Below, piece by piece: positions 1 to 11,262 of a stretch of 64,000 nt of DNA. The stretch's first letter is position 1. Each line of letters begins with the position of its first letter. The DNA lies in NCBI GenBank assembly GCA_032622095.1, contig CP136061.1, positions 22,818,991 through 22,882,990 on the forward strand, given 5' to 3'. Made by a program: the position numbers and the translations under genes. The DNA comes from Siphonodentalium dalli. Taxonomy: Eukaryota; Mollusca; Scaphopoda; Gadilida; Siphonodentaliidae. The notes under the pieces are model-generated. The model was given only the letters and a program-made list of their open reading frames with translations, searched no databases and was not told the origin of the DNA.

Positions 1-882
1 AACATGACACATGTAGGTGCCATCTTAACATATTATCTCCCAGCCTAGCGACAAACATGTCACATGTAGGTGCCATCTTAACATATTATCTCCCAGCCTA
101 GCGACAAACATGACACATGTAGGTGCCATCTTAACATATTATCTCCCAGCCTAGCGACAAAAATGTCACATGTAGGTGCCATCTTAACATATTATCTCCC
201 AGCCTAGCGACAAACATGACACATGTAGGTGCCATCTTAACATATTATCTCCCAGCCTAGAGGCAAACATGACACATGTAGGTGCCATCTTAACATATTA
301 TCTCCCAGCCTAGCGACAAACATGACACATGTAGGTGCCATCTTAACATATTATCTCCAAGCCTAGCGACAAACATGTCACATGTAGGTGCCATCTTAAC
401 ATATTATCTCCCAGCCTAGCGACAAACATGTCACATGTAGGTGCCATCTTAACATATTATCTCCCAGCCTAGCGACAAACATGACACATGTAGGTGCCAT
501 CTTAACATATTATCTCCCAGTCTAGCGACAAACATGTCAATTGTAGGTGCCATCTTAACATATTATCTCCCAGCCTAGCGACAAACATGACACATGTAGG
601 TGCCATCTTAACATATTATCTCCCAGCCTAGCGACAAACATGACACATGTAGGTGCCATCTTAACATATTATCTCCCAGCCTAGCGACAAACATGACACA
701 TGTAGGTGCCATCTTAACATATTATCTCCCAGCCTAGCGACAAACATGACACATGTAGGTGCCATCTTAACATATTATCTCCCAGCCTAGCGACAAACAT
801 GACACATGTAGGTGCCATCTTAACATATTATCTCCCAGCCTAGCGGCAAACATGACACATGTAGGTGCCATCTTAACATATT
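1..882. repeat. 53-bp tandem repeat, about 16.6 copies
   Basis: Units starting 'aacatgacacatgtaggtgcc' recur every 53 bases (starts at 1, 54, 107 and so on) with only one or two changes per unit. The last unit breaks off after 'aacatatt' near 882. The left edge is the window edge, so the array is probably longer. No reading frame or RNA signal is evident. Confidence 0.97.
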
Positions 883-994
883 GCCAAATATGCTTTGTTA
901 ATTTGCTATGATACTGTTGCGCACAACTCTTTATTTAATCCAATTATAAGCACAATGAGTCATTAATGACACATTAGTAAAGAAGCAAATGTGC
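883..994. other. short unique spacer
   Basis: AT-rich sequence between the 53-bp array and a family B element; nothing recognisable. Confidence 0.6.
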
Positions 995-1002
995 GTCAAC
1001 AC

Positions 1003-1448
1003 CAAGCCTGCAAATAGCGTGTCTGTCATTTGCAGAATGAGGTCCCCAGAGGGTGAATTTAGTGACGCTATCCCGCATAGCGGGCTAGCTTCACTAAATT
1101 CACCCTCTGGGGACCTCATTCTGCTTAGGCCTCATCTTCTGGGAAGTATCTATGGTATCAAATTAACATTGTTTTTAGTTACGTTTTCCCATCTGGGAAG
1201 TTTCTATATCCCCTAATTTGCAGAAGATAAAATCCATAATCGAGGCGCCCAATGGGTGAACATCACCAACTTCAACTGGGGAACTTCAATTTGATCCTAG
1301 GTCTGCCATAGCAGTTGAGGGCCTAAGCAGAATGAGGTCCCCAGAGGGTGAATTTAGTGATGCTAGCCCGCTATGCGGGGTAGCGTCACTAAATTCACAC
1401 TCTGTGGACCTCATTCTGCAAATGACAGACACGCTATTTGCAGGCTTG
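1003..1448. mobile_element. Family B hAT-like MITE, intact copy with 8-bp target duplication
   Basis: The element starts CAAGCCTGCAAATAG and ends CTATTTGCAGGCTTG. It is flanked by identical 8-bp copies of GTCAACAC at 995-1002 and 1449-1456. Each end carries its own palindrome: 'gaggtccccagagggtgaat' and its complement around a short loop. An 8-bp duplication fits hAT-type transposition. It has no coding capacity, so it must have moved in trans. Confidence 0.9.
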
Positions 1449-1456
1449 GTCAACAC

Positions 1457-2194
1457 TCACAGTAATGAATTTGCATTAATTGTCGTAAAATAGGTAAACA
1501 TATTTGAGGAAACTTTGCAAACATTCAGTTATGTTACTTTTTAGGAAAATCAAGATTTGTGAAACAGATTTAGCTCATCTGATGAGCTGAAATTTTTCCT
1601 ATCTGTTATGTCACCAGTAGCACGAAGAAGACAAAAAAAGGAGAAATTTGGAGATGTTTTGAACATACATATCATTTTTTGTCAATGTTTTCAATGATAT
1701 TTCTATAATGAGTTCGGCCACAATTTTTATCCAGTAACAAGAATTTTGCCAAATAATTGTTTTTGGTTTTGCAATAAAATAAAACTATAGCACCATTGCA
1801 ACGTTCGGGTATCGAGTGTCACTATTACATGTCCCATGACCACATTTACTTCACCATGTTGAAAATATTCACATTTTTCACTTTATACAATAAAAAAAGT
1901 GATGTTATTATTAGATAGGCGATTTAAGTCAGACTGAATAATGAGAACAGCTAACGGGAAGATCCACCTAATCCTCTACAGTAGACGTGATTTCATTGGC
2001 TATTGGCGATAAGTGCAGATCTGTCAATTTTCTTCTGTAACAGAATGTCTCATTTGTTTACATAACACAGCATACAATCTTGACAATAACATGGTATTCA
2101 TGTAATATTTATGATTGGTATAAGAACAAATTCTGTCTTTATTTTAATATTCTTGGTTTATGGCAGTTTTAACGAATGTGACTATTTTAGCAGC
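1457..2194. other. unique AT-rich intronic or intergenic DNA
   Basis: No convincing coding frame, RNA gene or terminal inverted repeat seen. Confidence 0.5.
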
Positions 2195-2290
2195 CAAGCC
2201 GTGATGAAATGTGTCTCTTATTTGCAGAATTAGGTCCCCAGAAGGTGTATTTAGTGCATGGCTAGCTTCAACAAATTCACACTTGGAGCA
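2195..2290. mobile_element. Family B MITE remnant
   Basis: Degraded left end (ccaagccgtgatgaaatgtg ... gcagaattaggtccccaga) resembling the start of family B, broken off inside the first palindrome. Confidence 0.7.
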
Positions 2291-2641
2291 TATCAAGAGG
2301 GATAACTCTATCTTGTTAGCACCATTTATCAAGGCAAATATTTTCAACTGAGGTTTATTTCACCATGAATGCAAATTGGCTGCTTGAGAAATAAACCACC
2401 TTTATATACACATAATATACCCTATCTTCATCTTCAGTTTTATCTGTGTTTAATTCACATAAAACTGCTATTAAATAGTAGTCTTAAAATGGGATTTTAT
2501 AAAAAATGTTGTTTTTGTTGTAATCATGGCCTGGAAGAGATGCACCATCTTTGAGCTGAGCACGACATCAAAGCTGCTAGTGTACTGAGCGGTAATAAGT
2601 GAGTGAGAGTTTGTAAACAAATAATAACCATGCAATAAGAT
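2291..2641. other. no recognisable feature
   Basis: Short open frames only, without splice or family support. Confidence 0.5.
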
Positions 2642-3082
2642 TTAACCCTTCCATGACTGGAACTTCCAGAAATTTTGTGAAAACCCTGTGCCAATGCATT
2701 CTCTTCTATAGGGCACTCTCCCATACCGAGACTCGCATATATAGGAGAAATAATTGGCCTGACAATATGCACAGTAACATTGTAAGTCAGTGCATTCTCT
2801 TATATACGGCACTCTCCCATACCGAGACTCGCATATATAGGAGAATGCATTGGCCTTACAATAATTACCGTAACCTTGTAAGCCAGTGCATTCTCTTATA
2901 TATGTGAGGCTCCCAAGGGAAGACTCACATATATAAGAGAATGCCTTGGCCTAACAATATTTATCGTGGCCTTGTAAGCCAGTGCATTCTCTTATATATG
3001 TGAGACTCGCATATATAAGAGAATGCACTGGCACATGATCTTTAATGCTGCACCAAAACAGCTCCAATCTTGAAAGGGTTAA
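2642..3082. mobile_element. T2 family TTAA (piggyBac-like) MITE
   Basis: TTAA at 2642-2645 and 3079-3082 flank ends reading CCCTTCCATGACTGG and ...TTGAAAGGG. Inside are several copies of the palindromic module 'gccaatgcattctctTATATATGCGAG' in diverged form. TTAA duplications and CCCTTT ends are typical of piggyBac-type elements. It has no transposase. Confidence 0.85.
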
Positions 3083-3814
3083 AGGCCCTGATTTACTCAA
3101 ATGTAGCACTTCAAGAGGTAACAAAAATTAATAGGATACAAGTTTATAAAAATATATATGTTCGGACGGAACAAAAATATTTCAGGCCAATATAAAAATA
3201 ATTGCTAGAATTTCATTCCATCTTGACACTATTTTAGTCCCATTCTCAATTTTTTTTTTTTTGGGTCAATTTTGATGTAAACTTTTTTCTCATGCATTAA
3301 CTGTCAAATTACATATCGGAGACCATTAATGATTAATCAGTCTATTGCATTCAAATTGGACAATCTAAATCACCTTGTGTTATATAAGATAGGATACTGC
3401 TTCAATATTTAGAACTGATGATGATCATTTATTTTAGGAAGAATAAAATATAAAAAATAAAATTCGACCTCTCCCCACAGTTTTCTGAAAAAGTTGGATG
3501 TAAATCTAGCAATTTATTTATATTGGTCTTAGACGAGGCTGTGCCAAAAGACACAGATCAACAGAAATAAAGCACAGTTCGTTCTTAATGTCTCCTTATA
3601 GTCCATCCAATGATTGGGACAAGTGAGTATATCAGCATCGATACGATGACGTGGAATCGAAGGAGCGATAGTAATACAGGTTTCTTCATGGAAGTCCACA
3701 CTCTCATTCAATCTCACTGGGCATCAAATGAGCGATAGTAATACAGGTTTCTCAATGGAGGTCCATGCTTTCATTCAATCTCCAACCTGAAAATACATTA
3801 TAGCAAAATTATTA
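3083..3814. other. unique DNA with a short local duplication
   Basis: A segment of about 50 bp (gcgatagtaatacaggtttc ... ctttcattcaatct) occurs twice, near 3664 and 3731. No gene is supported. Confidence 0.5.
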
Positions 3815-4207
3815 TCTGGTCAATGTTATTGAAACTTGGCACAGATATTGAGTACCATGGGAACCTGTGCACTTACGATTATGAGGTACGTCCAACTTTG
3901 TTTTGATGAGTTATCCACCTTTTACGACTTAGAAATTTTTCGCAAGATACATAATTTTGTCTCAGCTTGAATTCCTACATTTTATGGTCAATTGTTTTTA
4001 AACTTGACACAGATATTTCACACTATATGAACCTGGGCACCTGCGATTATGATCGCGATTCCCCTTTTTAGTGGAGTTATCCCCCTTTTTCAACTTGTAT
4101 TGTATTCCTTATGTTATTTTTCTCTAAAAAACATTTATGTTATAATATGGCTATATACTTAATGCAGCCCAAATGCACTGCGGGGGGGGGGGGGGGGGGG
4201 GGGGGGT
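3815..4207 (+). repeat. dispersed repeat R1 (+) ending in poly-G
   Basis: Contains 'gggaacctgtgcac' and 'gagttatcc' motifs that recur in opposite orientation at about 5790-6052. It is followed by a run of about 26 G near 4181-4206. This is probably a non-autonomous mobile element of unknown class. Confidence 0.6.
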
Positions 4208-4701
4208 ATCCTTAGTCCCACTGAGACAGTCTCACTTCCAGTTTATTCCAATATTGTAGCTGCAATCGAAAGCTCAGCATTATAACGCAACGTATGCAAT
4301 GCATGTGTATGAATGAACACAGACAACGGGTTGTGTCATCAGCCTTCCCACAAGGAAAACACAGCAAAAGCACTTATTTGCTCTTGCATTTCAGAAGATG
4401 GGTGTAATTGCGCCCGTAATATAATCGTAAGTTGGGTTTTTCTGAAACAAAATGTCATTGTGTGGTAGACCAATGTCCAGTTACACTTTCACATGGCCAT
4501 AATTTAACTGAGATGGGAAAGGTTCTAAATATACCTTCAAATAGTTCAATATTGAATCAACGATTACAGTGACCATGAACATTTTGACAAGAGGGACGGG
4601 TGCAAATTTTAATTATTAAAAATTGTGAGTGCATACGGGTGCGACAGCAATCTCTCCATCTCATGGGATTAGGATTGTGTCATCGCAACACAGTCTTCTG
4701 A
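4208..4701. other. no recognisable feature
   Basis: AT-rich, no coding or repeat structure noticed apart from scattered homopolymers. Confidence 0.45.
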
Positions 4702-4709
4702 ATGCTGCG

Positions 4710-5380
4710 TAGACCTGTTTGCTTTCAAAATTGGAAATAGGGAGATTTGTCCTCAGAAATAGGAAACTTTAGTGAAAAATGGGAAAATCTTCATATTTTC
4801 ACTTAAATGTCATACAGACTGTTTGTTACATTTGGTTTGCATCTGCCATAATTGATGGCCTTGACACCGACTGTCTTTAAAATCACTGAATGATTGGGAA
4901 TAAAATTACGATTTTCCGGTTATGGATCACGTTTTATTTAGAATAGGGCAATACAATGATTAAAACTATATATTTGGACACCATAAAATGCCAAATATAT
5001 TCAGTAACATCAGGTAACATCGGTGAATTTAAAGAGAGTTCGCATTGACAGAATTGTTTGAGGTCCGCTCGATTCGCGTTCTCTTATTGCGTATACAAAA
5101 CATGGAAAACCGCAAAGATGGAAACGGAACTTTTCACCGACACAAAAACAAGGAAGTCGACTTTAATTATCGCGTTGTGTCAACATGTTTCACTGTTTGA
5201 CTCGCAGGCAATATATTCCTAATTGATTTGTAACAGCATGGCTTATTGCTTGCTACAGCCGTCGGCTAATTTTTGGTATTATCTTTTAGATCCGGAGATT
5301 TCGTTTCCCGATTGGGAGCACAGGAGAAATGACACAAAATCGGGAGAGTCCTGCCGAAATCAGGAAAGTAAACAGGTCTG
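4710..5380. mobile_element. hAT-like non-autonomous element (671 bp)
   Basis: Ends TAGACCTGTTTGCTTTC and ...GAAAGTAAACAGGTCTG are inverted repeats. Flanks ATGCTGCG (4702-4709) and ATGCTGCT (5381-5388) match at 7 of 8 positions, fitting an 8-bp target duplication. No transposase frame remains. Confidence 0.75.
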
Positions 5381-5387
5381 ATGCTGC

Positions 5388-5616
5388 TTAACCCTTTCTA
5401 TATTAAATACTCATTGACGAGTAGTTCCCTTATATTCACGTAATAACTTCAACAAATCTGAACATTTCCCTCCAATAAATATGGCTCCTTCTGTACTTGT
5501 ATTATCTGTTGACGCTCACATTTCCTGAAAACCCCTTAGGTGAATATTAGACCATTCCAATGTATACTTTTATAACTGAGTGGGGAAAATCCATTTAGTA
5601 AAAAGAAAGGGTAAAA
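5388..5616. mobile_element. T4 family TTAA MITE
   Basis: Begins TTAACCCTTTCTATATTAAAT and ends near 'ccatttagtaaaaagaaaggg'. The same family is seen near 14690, 34151 and 43823. The right TTAA is degraded here. Confidence 0.7.
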
Positions 5617-5785
5617 AATATCTCCTGCAAAAACTAGAGGTGTGACTGTCCCAATGAGACTAAGGATGTCTTTAAAATACTAAGATGTTTCACATGTCAG
5701 TAAACATTTAGTTAAAATAATAAAATAACAGTTCCCATTGCAGGTGCACAACCCTAACCCTAATCTTTACCCTATTGACTGGAAA

Positions 5786-6052
5786 ATGTAGGAATAAAAG
5801 CTCGAACAAAATTATGCATGTTGCAAACAAATTTATAAGTCGAAAAAGGGGGATAACTCCACAAAAAAATGTCGGACAGACGTCATAATCACAGGTGCAC
5901 AGGTTCCCATGGTGGTTGAAGTCTGTGCCAAGTTTCACGGAAAATGATCAAATAACGACTGAGAAAAGCTCCGGACAAATTTGTGTCCACAGACGGACGG
6001 ACGAGCTGATTCCAGTATACCCCCCCACAACTTCGTTGCGGGGGGTATAAAA
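5786..6052 (-). repeat. dispersed repeat R1 (minus orientation)
   Basis: Reverse complement of the 3815-4100 segment, carrying 'tgcacaggttcccatgg', a 'gacggacggac' stretch and a 'cccccc...gggggg' pair near 6019-6048. The poly-C/poly-G pairing resembles the ends of other bivalve-type repeats in this window. Confidence 0.65.
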
Positions 6053-6427
6053 AGGGCAACTTAGATCTCACATAGTAGTTTAATATATGTGCCAAGTTTT
6101 AAAATAAATTGTCAATTCAATCTTACCCAAATTACAGCCCTTGTTGAACTTAAAATTTGTGAGCTATTTTCACTTTGTACAAACATTGTGTATTTTAACA
6201 CAACATTTCTTGACTTGCAATACTTGTATTTTGGATGGTTTACCTTTTAAGATGCATTGCCTGTTGCAGGAACGCTGGATCCATGATGGTTATGGTTTGA
6301 GCTTTGTTCGTGGTTCTTATCTCTCTGTGTTTGTAACCTGTCAATTCACGAATCAACCAAAAATTAACAAAATTTACAACAGATAAGCTTCAACACGGGA
6401 TGAATTTGAAGTTTTGCTACTTATATA
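6053..6427. other. no recognisable feature
   Basis: A short plus-strand open frame lacks splice sites or family similarity; not called. Confidence 0.45.
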
Positions 6428-6982
6428 CACTAATGCCCTAAGTAATCGACTCCTTAACCACAGCAGAATTATGGGTAACTTTTCAGGATTTAGTCGGAAA
6501 TATGGCTTGTTGCCATTCATCGGAAAGCTCTCCCTGAGAAAAGTTACCGATAATTTTGCTGTGGTTAACCCTTTACCCAACAAACCGGCCAAATAAAGCT
6601 TCAACAGCCTAAAATATCTTGGGTCTGTCTCAATAAAACCATACAAATATGGATATCATTGGAACCGGCTCATTGACCACATTGTGATGGTTATAGTTAT
6701 GCCCTGTGCCAATGCATTCTCTTATATATGCGAGTCGACCATAGGTCGCCTCGCATATATAAGAGAATGCATTGGCCTAAAAAAAATCTTTTTTTAACAC
6801 TTTTTACCATTTTTTCTTACATTCTTTAACAATTTTATAATTTTTAATGTGTTAAGCCAATGTATTCTCTTATATATGCGAGGCGACCTATGGTCGACTC
6901 GCATATATAAGAGAATGCATTGGCACAGGGCCCTTCTGTTGGGTAAAGGGTTAAGGAGTCGATTACTTAGAGCATTACTGTA
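6428..6982. mobile_element. Family A foldback MITE, interrupted by a T1 element
   Basis: Family A is a long near-perfect hairpin with ends CAGTAATGCCCTAAGTAATC and its complement, next to TA. In this copy the right arm is split exactly at its internal TTAA by the T1 element at 6566-6954. Uninterrupted copies read 'gtggttaaggagtc', which gives the empty site. Confidence 0.88.
6566..6954. mobile_element. T1 family TTAA MITE (copy 1)
   Basis: TTAA-CCCTTTACCCAACA ... TGTTGGGTAAAGGG-TTAA. The inserted TTAA is duplicated relative to the empty site of family A. It carries two 69-bp palindromes at 6708-6776 and 6856-6924 that are in inverted order to each other. No coding region. Confidence 0.92.
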
Positions 6983-7082
6983 CACATAAACAAGTACAAT
7001 GCCAAGCATGGGCCAATGCCCCGGACTGTACGCTCACTATTGGCTATATTCAGAGAGAAAAATAAATAAGAGTGGGGCATTT

Positions 7083-7680
7083 CTCTCAGTTTCACCCTGG
7101 GTCATAACTCTGGCAAAGGACAATAACTCTGGATAAAAAGTATGGACAAAACAAACCCCGGGTCATATGTCTGGCAAAGGGCCATAACTCTGGAAAGAAA
7201 AGTGTGGACAAAACATGCATTATGAAGGATGGATGGACGAAGGTTTCCACTATAAGCCCCAAAATCCTCAATTCACAAATTTCCAAGTCAAACAAGGGCC
7301 GTAACTCTGGTAAAAATTAATAGACAAAAGTATGTGGATATCCTTTCCTCTAACCTGTGCTATCACCATGACAAAGGACAACGAAATCCAATAATAAAGA
7401 CACCGACAGCATAATGTTTGTTGTGGACAAGTTGACACGTCTAACACAGTCATAACAGTCAAAGAGGCATAACTCTGGAAAAAGTAGGACAAAACCTGCA
7501 TTATGTGCACAAAGCTGGTCTACTGGCAAACCAAAGCACATCCAAATTGGACTATCAACACTTGAGCTGTGTTGTGAAATGTTTGTAATATGGAAGGACG
7601 GATGGAGGAGGTCTCCACAATATACCCCCCCCCCCCAAATCTTCTTCTGGAGGGTCGTGGGGGGGGGGGGGGGATAATAA
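7083..7680. repeat. bivalve-type '(c)cataactctgg' dispersed repeat
   Basis: Repeated phrases 'ggtcataactctggcaaagg' and 'aaaacatgcattatg', a 'ggacggatgg' stretch, then poly-C and poly-G blocks at 7627-7639 and about 7658-7672. The right edge lies about 10-15 bp from the donor of visible exon 8. Confidence 0.7.
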
Positions 7681-7689
7681 GAGACTAAC

Positions 7690-7895
7690 CTGTGAGTAGA
7701 ATGGCTCGTGTGTGTGGACCATTTTTAACAATCAGATCCTGAGTACATCTAATGAAGTCCTCCTTCGTAGGCACTATTCTGTCACATAGATGTGGATCCA
7801 TTAGAAAGACGATGCCTTGTTGTCGAGCCTCTGTTAAGACGTTGAGTGTCTCTGCTGCTCTCTGCTTGTCCTTCACATGACCAAGCTTTAAATGC
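7690..7895 (-). CDS. giant zinc-finger/PIN-like gene, visible exon 8 (PIN-like core)
   Basis: This exon encodes about 68 residues and is bounded on the minus strand by acceptor TTTCAG|G and donor CACAG|GTTAGT. The peptide contains HLKLGHVKDKQRAAETL, then PTKEDFIRCTQDLI, and ends RAILLT. The order (helix after L-K-x-G, conserved Asp in 'EDFIRC', hydrophobic strand 'AILLT') resembles the second half of PIN nuclease domains of the SMG6/SWT1 type; that assignment is inference. The frame needs phase 2 at the start, whereas exon 7 ends in phase 1. Either a small exon lies between them (about 30 residues of the PIN core are also missing) or the alternative acceptor GTTTAG|AA at 7905, which restores phase 1, is used. 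Further exons should lie left of the window. Confidence 0.6.
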
Positions 7896-8008
7896 CTGAA
7901 AGTTTCTAAACTCATCATTAAAGCCCCACAAAGCATTCAGAATAAGAATAGAATGTTATTGGAATTTTGCCATTGAACTCACAAATGACAACTGGTATGA
8001 AGATACCG

Positions 8009-8145
8009 TACATAGAGGATCTCCAACGAGTTATGTTGGGATATAAAATTCTATGAAACAAGTTTGATAACTTTGATTCACAACGGGTCATAGAGTTTCA
8101 TTAAATCGTATATCCCAACATAACGAGTTGAAGATCTTGTATATC
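8009..8145. mobile_element. small foldback MITE (family C)
   Basis: 'agaggatctccaacgagtta' near 8016 and its complement near 8118-8140 form a hairpin about 130 bp long. A relative lies at 13527-13684. Confidence 0.65.
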
Positions 8146-8450
8146 ACATGAAAAAAAATAGAGCTTTATGCTTTTTTAACAAATTAAAATCCTTAAAAGA
8201 AGCTGCAAAATGCATACATTTACAGTGTTGGCTGTCTATTTTCGTTAGTGCAATGCAGTTGGACAAGAATTTAACTTTAATGAACAAAGCAATCATTTTG
8301 CATTGTCTGGTGTTGGTGTAATGTGCGACTTTTCAAAATGTAAAGATGCGCAGTGATTTTGTTGTCGCAATGCCAAGTGATATATAACTAGTGAGAGATA
8401 AGGAAAAATGTATTGGCTTTTTTAATGATATAATTGGGGTCTCATGTGAT
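8146..8450. other. no recognisable feature
   Basis: AT-rich intron sequence without structure noticed. Confidence 0.45.
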
Positions 8451-8665
8451 ATAGTAATGCCCTAAATAATCGACCCCTTAACCACAGCAGAATTATGGGT
8501 AACTTTTCATGATTTAGTCGGAAATATGGCTTGTTGCCATTCATCGGAAAGATCTCCCCGAGAGCTTTCCGATGAATGGCAACAAGCCATATTTCCGACT
8601 AATTCCTGAAAAGTTACCCATAATTCTGCTGTGGTTAAGGAGTCGATTACTTAGGGCATTACTAT
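8451..8665. mobile_element. Family A foldback MITE (copy 2)
   Basis: Near-perfect hairpin from 'tagtaatgccctaaataatc' to 'gattacttagggcattacta' with a short loop near 8558. About 215 bp, no coding region. Confidence 0.9.
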
Positions 8666-9020
8666 ATGACCTGAAATCATACATGCTTCGTGAGATTTCC
8701 AAATTTTACTAATTACGGTATTTGCAAGAATAGTTATGCGAAGTGCTGCAAATGATATGTTTTAATACCAAGAAATAACTGTAAGGTGACCTGAGCACCA
8801 CCATTGCTGGTAACTATATTTTATTGAATATATTTGCAGCGAAAAGACACCCATTAATGGTGAACTGTATATTAGAGTTATCGTTCTTCGCCGTTACAGC
8901 TTTTGTTAACAAACAAGGATTTCAACACACGGTATCCCATCACCGGGGAATTATTGATAATGAAAATAAAAGGTCAGCAGACCACAGTGTCCCCCTAAAA
9001 CGTGGCAAGTCGATGCTGCT
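8666..9020. other. no recognisable feature
   Basis: A 67-codon plus-strand frame lacks splice or family support. Confidence 0.4.
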
Positions 9021-9480
9021 TTGTTGAAGAAATTAAAAAAAATGTTGAAATTTTCCAAGTTGAAAAGGGTTAATAACCCCGTAAAAAAAAAAAAAAATCC
9101 GTCATCTATATACATGTGGCACATCCCCAATATGTGGGTAACAATACTCTGAAGTTTCAAATATCTATAATCAAAACTGTAGAAGGAGTTGATTACACCA
9201 CGAAGGTACCCTCATACAGAAAATTATAAAAAATGTTGAAATTTTCTAAGTCGAAAAGGGTTAATATTAATAACTCCATCAAAAAAAAAATTCCTGTCAT
9301 CTATATACATCTTCAATATATGGGCAACAATATTCTGAAGTTTCAAATCTCTGGGATGAAATCTGTAGGAGGAGATGATTACACCATGAAGGTACTCAAA
9401 AGTGTGACGGACAAACGGAACGACGGACGAACGGAGCCCGTTTCTATAGTCCCCCAAAAATAAATTTTTCGGGGGACAAA
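9021..9480. repeat. two-unit dispersed repeat
   Basis: Two units of about 190 bp share 'aaattttcnaagtngaaaag', 'cgtcatctatatacat' and 'aatactctgaagtttcaaat'. They are followed by 'gacggacaaacgg' and a 'cccccaaaaataaatttttcgggg' hairpin. The class is unknown; it is the same style as the bivalve-type repeats. Confidence 0.65.
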
Positions 9481-9559
9481 TAAGAACAAAGACTTTATAT
9501 TTTTTCGTGTTCTTCTTTGTGATAATGGTTTTATAAGCTTTGTGTTATTTTTTAGCTTT

Positions 9560-9620
9560 TCCAACTTGGACCTCATTCTGCAAACGTCAAGACATACTAT
9601 TTCCAGGCTTGTCCAACACA
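9560..9620. mobile_element. Family B right-end remnant
   Basis: 'gacctcattctgcaaacgtc ... ctatttccaggcttg' matches the right end of family B; the rest is missing. Confidence 0.65.
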
Positions 9621-9644
9621 ACGGACTCATCGAAACACTCCTTT

Positions 9645-9795
9645 AAAGTGACGTGAAACACTCCGGTAGGGTGATCAAATAGAAATTGAGAATAATCTTG
9701 CTCAAAGTAGTTACTTTTTACGAATATTAATCCAAATTGACAATACACACTGCCATCATTATATATTAATTGAATAATTCAATGGCTCTCGATGG
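9645..9795. repeat. dispersed repeat D (copy 1)
   Basis: Starts 'aaagtgacgtgaaacactcc' and continues through 'gagaataatcttgctcaaag'. A second copy is at 43088-43235. Confidence 0.75.
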
Positions 9796-10375
9796 CGATA
9801 ATGTTATCTGGGCATTCAAATATTAAGTGGACCTTTAACCGCTGAGAATGTGCTCTTCAAATCATGTTAGGCTACAGCAATTCTATTAGTGGGTTTACAA
9901 ACATCAGCGGGGTGGCACCAGAGGGGCTATATATTATCTCTTTAAATAACAAAATTTAAATATTTTCCTGGGTATGAAATAATACAATTGAGTTGGAAAT
10001 CCCTGCCCGAAAACAATTCTATCAATTAATATTTATTTTATTTCGATATTATTTTATTCACTCGTGAATATCAGGGACCATTATTAACAGAGTTATTATA
10101 TATGAAAACATTCCAAATAAAATCCATATTTATGGATGGACGCGTTTCTGGACAGGGGTCTTTTACCGGTATTCGTATTTATTATTTCATACCCAGGAAA
10201 CTATATAGATCATGTTGCGGAAGAGATAATCGACCTTTTATATCTAAATTATTCTCATTTTCCACATTCTATTATGAGTGATAGAACAGTTTAGTGAGAA
10301 GTCTAATACATGGGCAAAAAAACTATTTAAATTGGTCTCGCCCAACAGGCCTTAATATATGGCCCAGGACAATTG
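9796..10375. other. fragmentary inverted-repeat DNA
   Basis: 'attaagtggacctttaa' at about 9822 resembles the right end of the TTAA element at 22106-22937. An imperfect inverted pair ('tttcctgggtatgaaataat' near 9964 and its complement near 10180) suggests a decayed transposon. No gene. Confidence 0.5.
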
Positions 10376-10775
10376 CAGTGGACTAGCATCACTAATTTCA
10401 CCTTCTGGGGACCTCATTCTGCTTAGGCCTCATCTTCTCTGAAAAGTATCTTTATTATCGAATTAACAAGTTTTTTTTAGTTTCTTTAGAGTTTTTTTTC
10501 TTTTTTAGTTTAGTTTCTCTATACATGTATTCACAAATTAGCAGAGGACAGAATGCATAATTGAGGTGCCCAATAGGTGCACATCACTATCTTAACTTGA
10601 ACTTAAATCTGTGTCTACCGTCACTGTCTAGGTCTCCCATAGCAGATGAGGCCATGCAGAATGAGGTTCCCAGAGGGTGAATTTGGTGATGCAAGCACAC
10701 TGCAGGGTAGCATCACTAAATTCACCCTCTGGGGACCTCATTATGTTAAATGTCCGCCACCATATTTTCAGGCCT
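10376..10775. mobile_element. Family B MITE, left-truncated
   Basis: Begins inside the first palindrome (actagcatcactaatttcac) and runs to '...tattttcaggcctg'. The internal 'taggcctcatcttct' and second palindrome are present. Confidence 0.8.
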
Positions 10776-10809
10776 GTTACCCAGTTCTGGTTAAAACAGA
10801 TTCGACAGC

Positions 10810-11078
10810 TACAGTAATGCTCTAATTAATGGACTCCCTAACTACAGCAGAATTATGGGTAACTTTTCAGGATTTAGTTGGAAATATGGCTTGTTGCCAT
10901 TCATCGGAAAGCTCTCGGGGAGAGGTAAGAGAGCTTTCCGATGAATGGCAACAAGCCATATTTCCGACTAAATCCTGAAAAGTTACCAATAATTCTGCTG
11001 TGGTTAAGGAGTAGATTATTTAGGGCGTTACTGTATAACGCTGTACTTAATTAGGGCGTTACTGTATAACGCTGTACT
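10810..11078. mobile_element. Family A foldback MITE (copy 3) with duplicated right tip
   Basis: A hairpin runs from 'acagtaatgctctaattaat' to 'tagggcgttactgta' at about 11035. The last 30 or so bases ('ttagggcgttactgtataac') are then repeated once in tandem at 11048-11078. Confidence 0.85.
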
Positions 11079-11134
11079 GAGTCTGGAAATATTTGGGGGG
11101 GGATCCCCATGACCACAATCAAGCATTACATCAG

Positions 11135-11262
11135 TCGCAACCAATCACAACTTAGTATCAACCAATCACAACATAGTATCAACCAATCACAACTTAGTAT
11201 CAACAAAGCAACCAATCACAACTTAGTATCAACCAATCACAACTTAGTATCAACAAAGCGAT
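11135..11262. repeat. minisatellite, unit about 21 bp
   Basis: 'aaccaatcacaacttagtat' occurs about five times with small spacers. Confidence 0.85.

Noticed and set aside
1-882. CRISPR array
   Set aside because: The whole 53-bp unit is repeated with no unique spacers, and the setting is animal DNA. The same reasoning excludes the 78-bp array.
6708-6776. Conserved microRNA precursors in the palindromes
   Set aside because: The hairpins are near-perfect and repetitive, and occur only inside TTAA elements. They would more likely give siRNA-like products; kept as a finding about the module rather than called ncRNA.
7690-7895. Firm identification of the gene as SWT1 or SMG6
   Set aside because: Similarity is limited to a pattern of a few residues in a partial domain; no profile search could be run.
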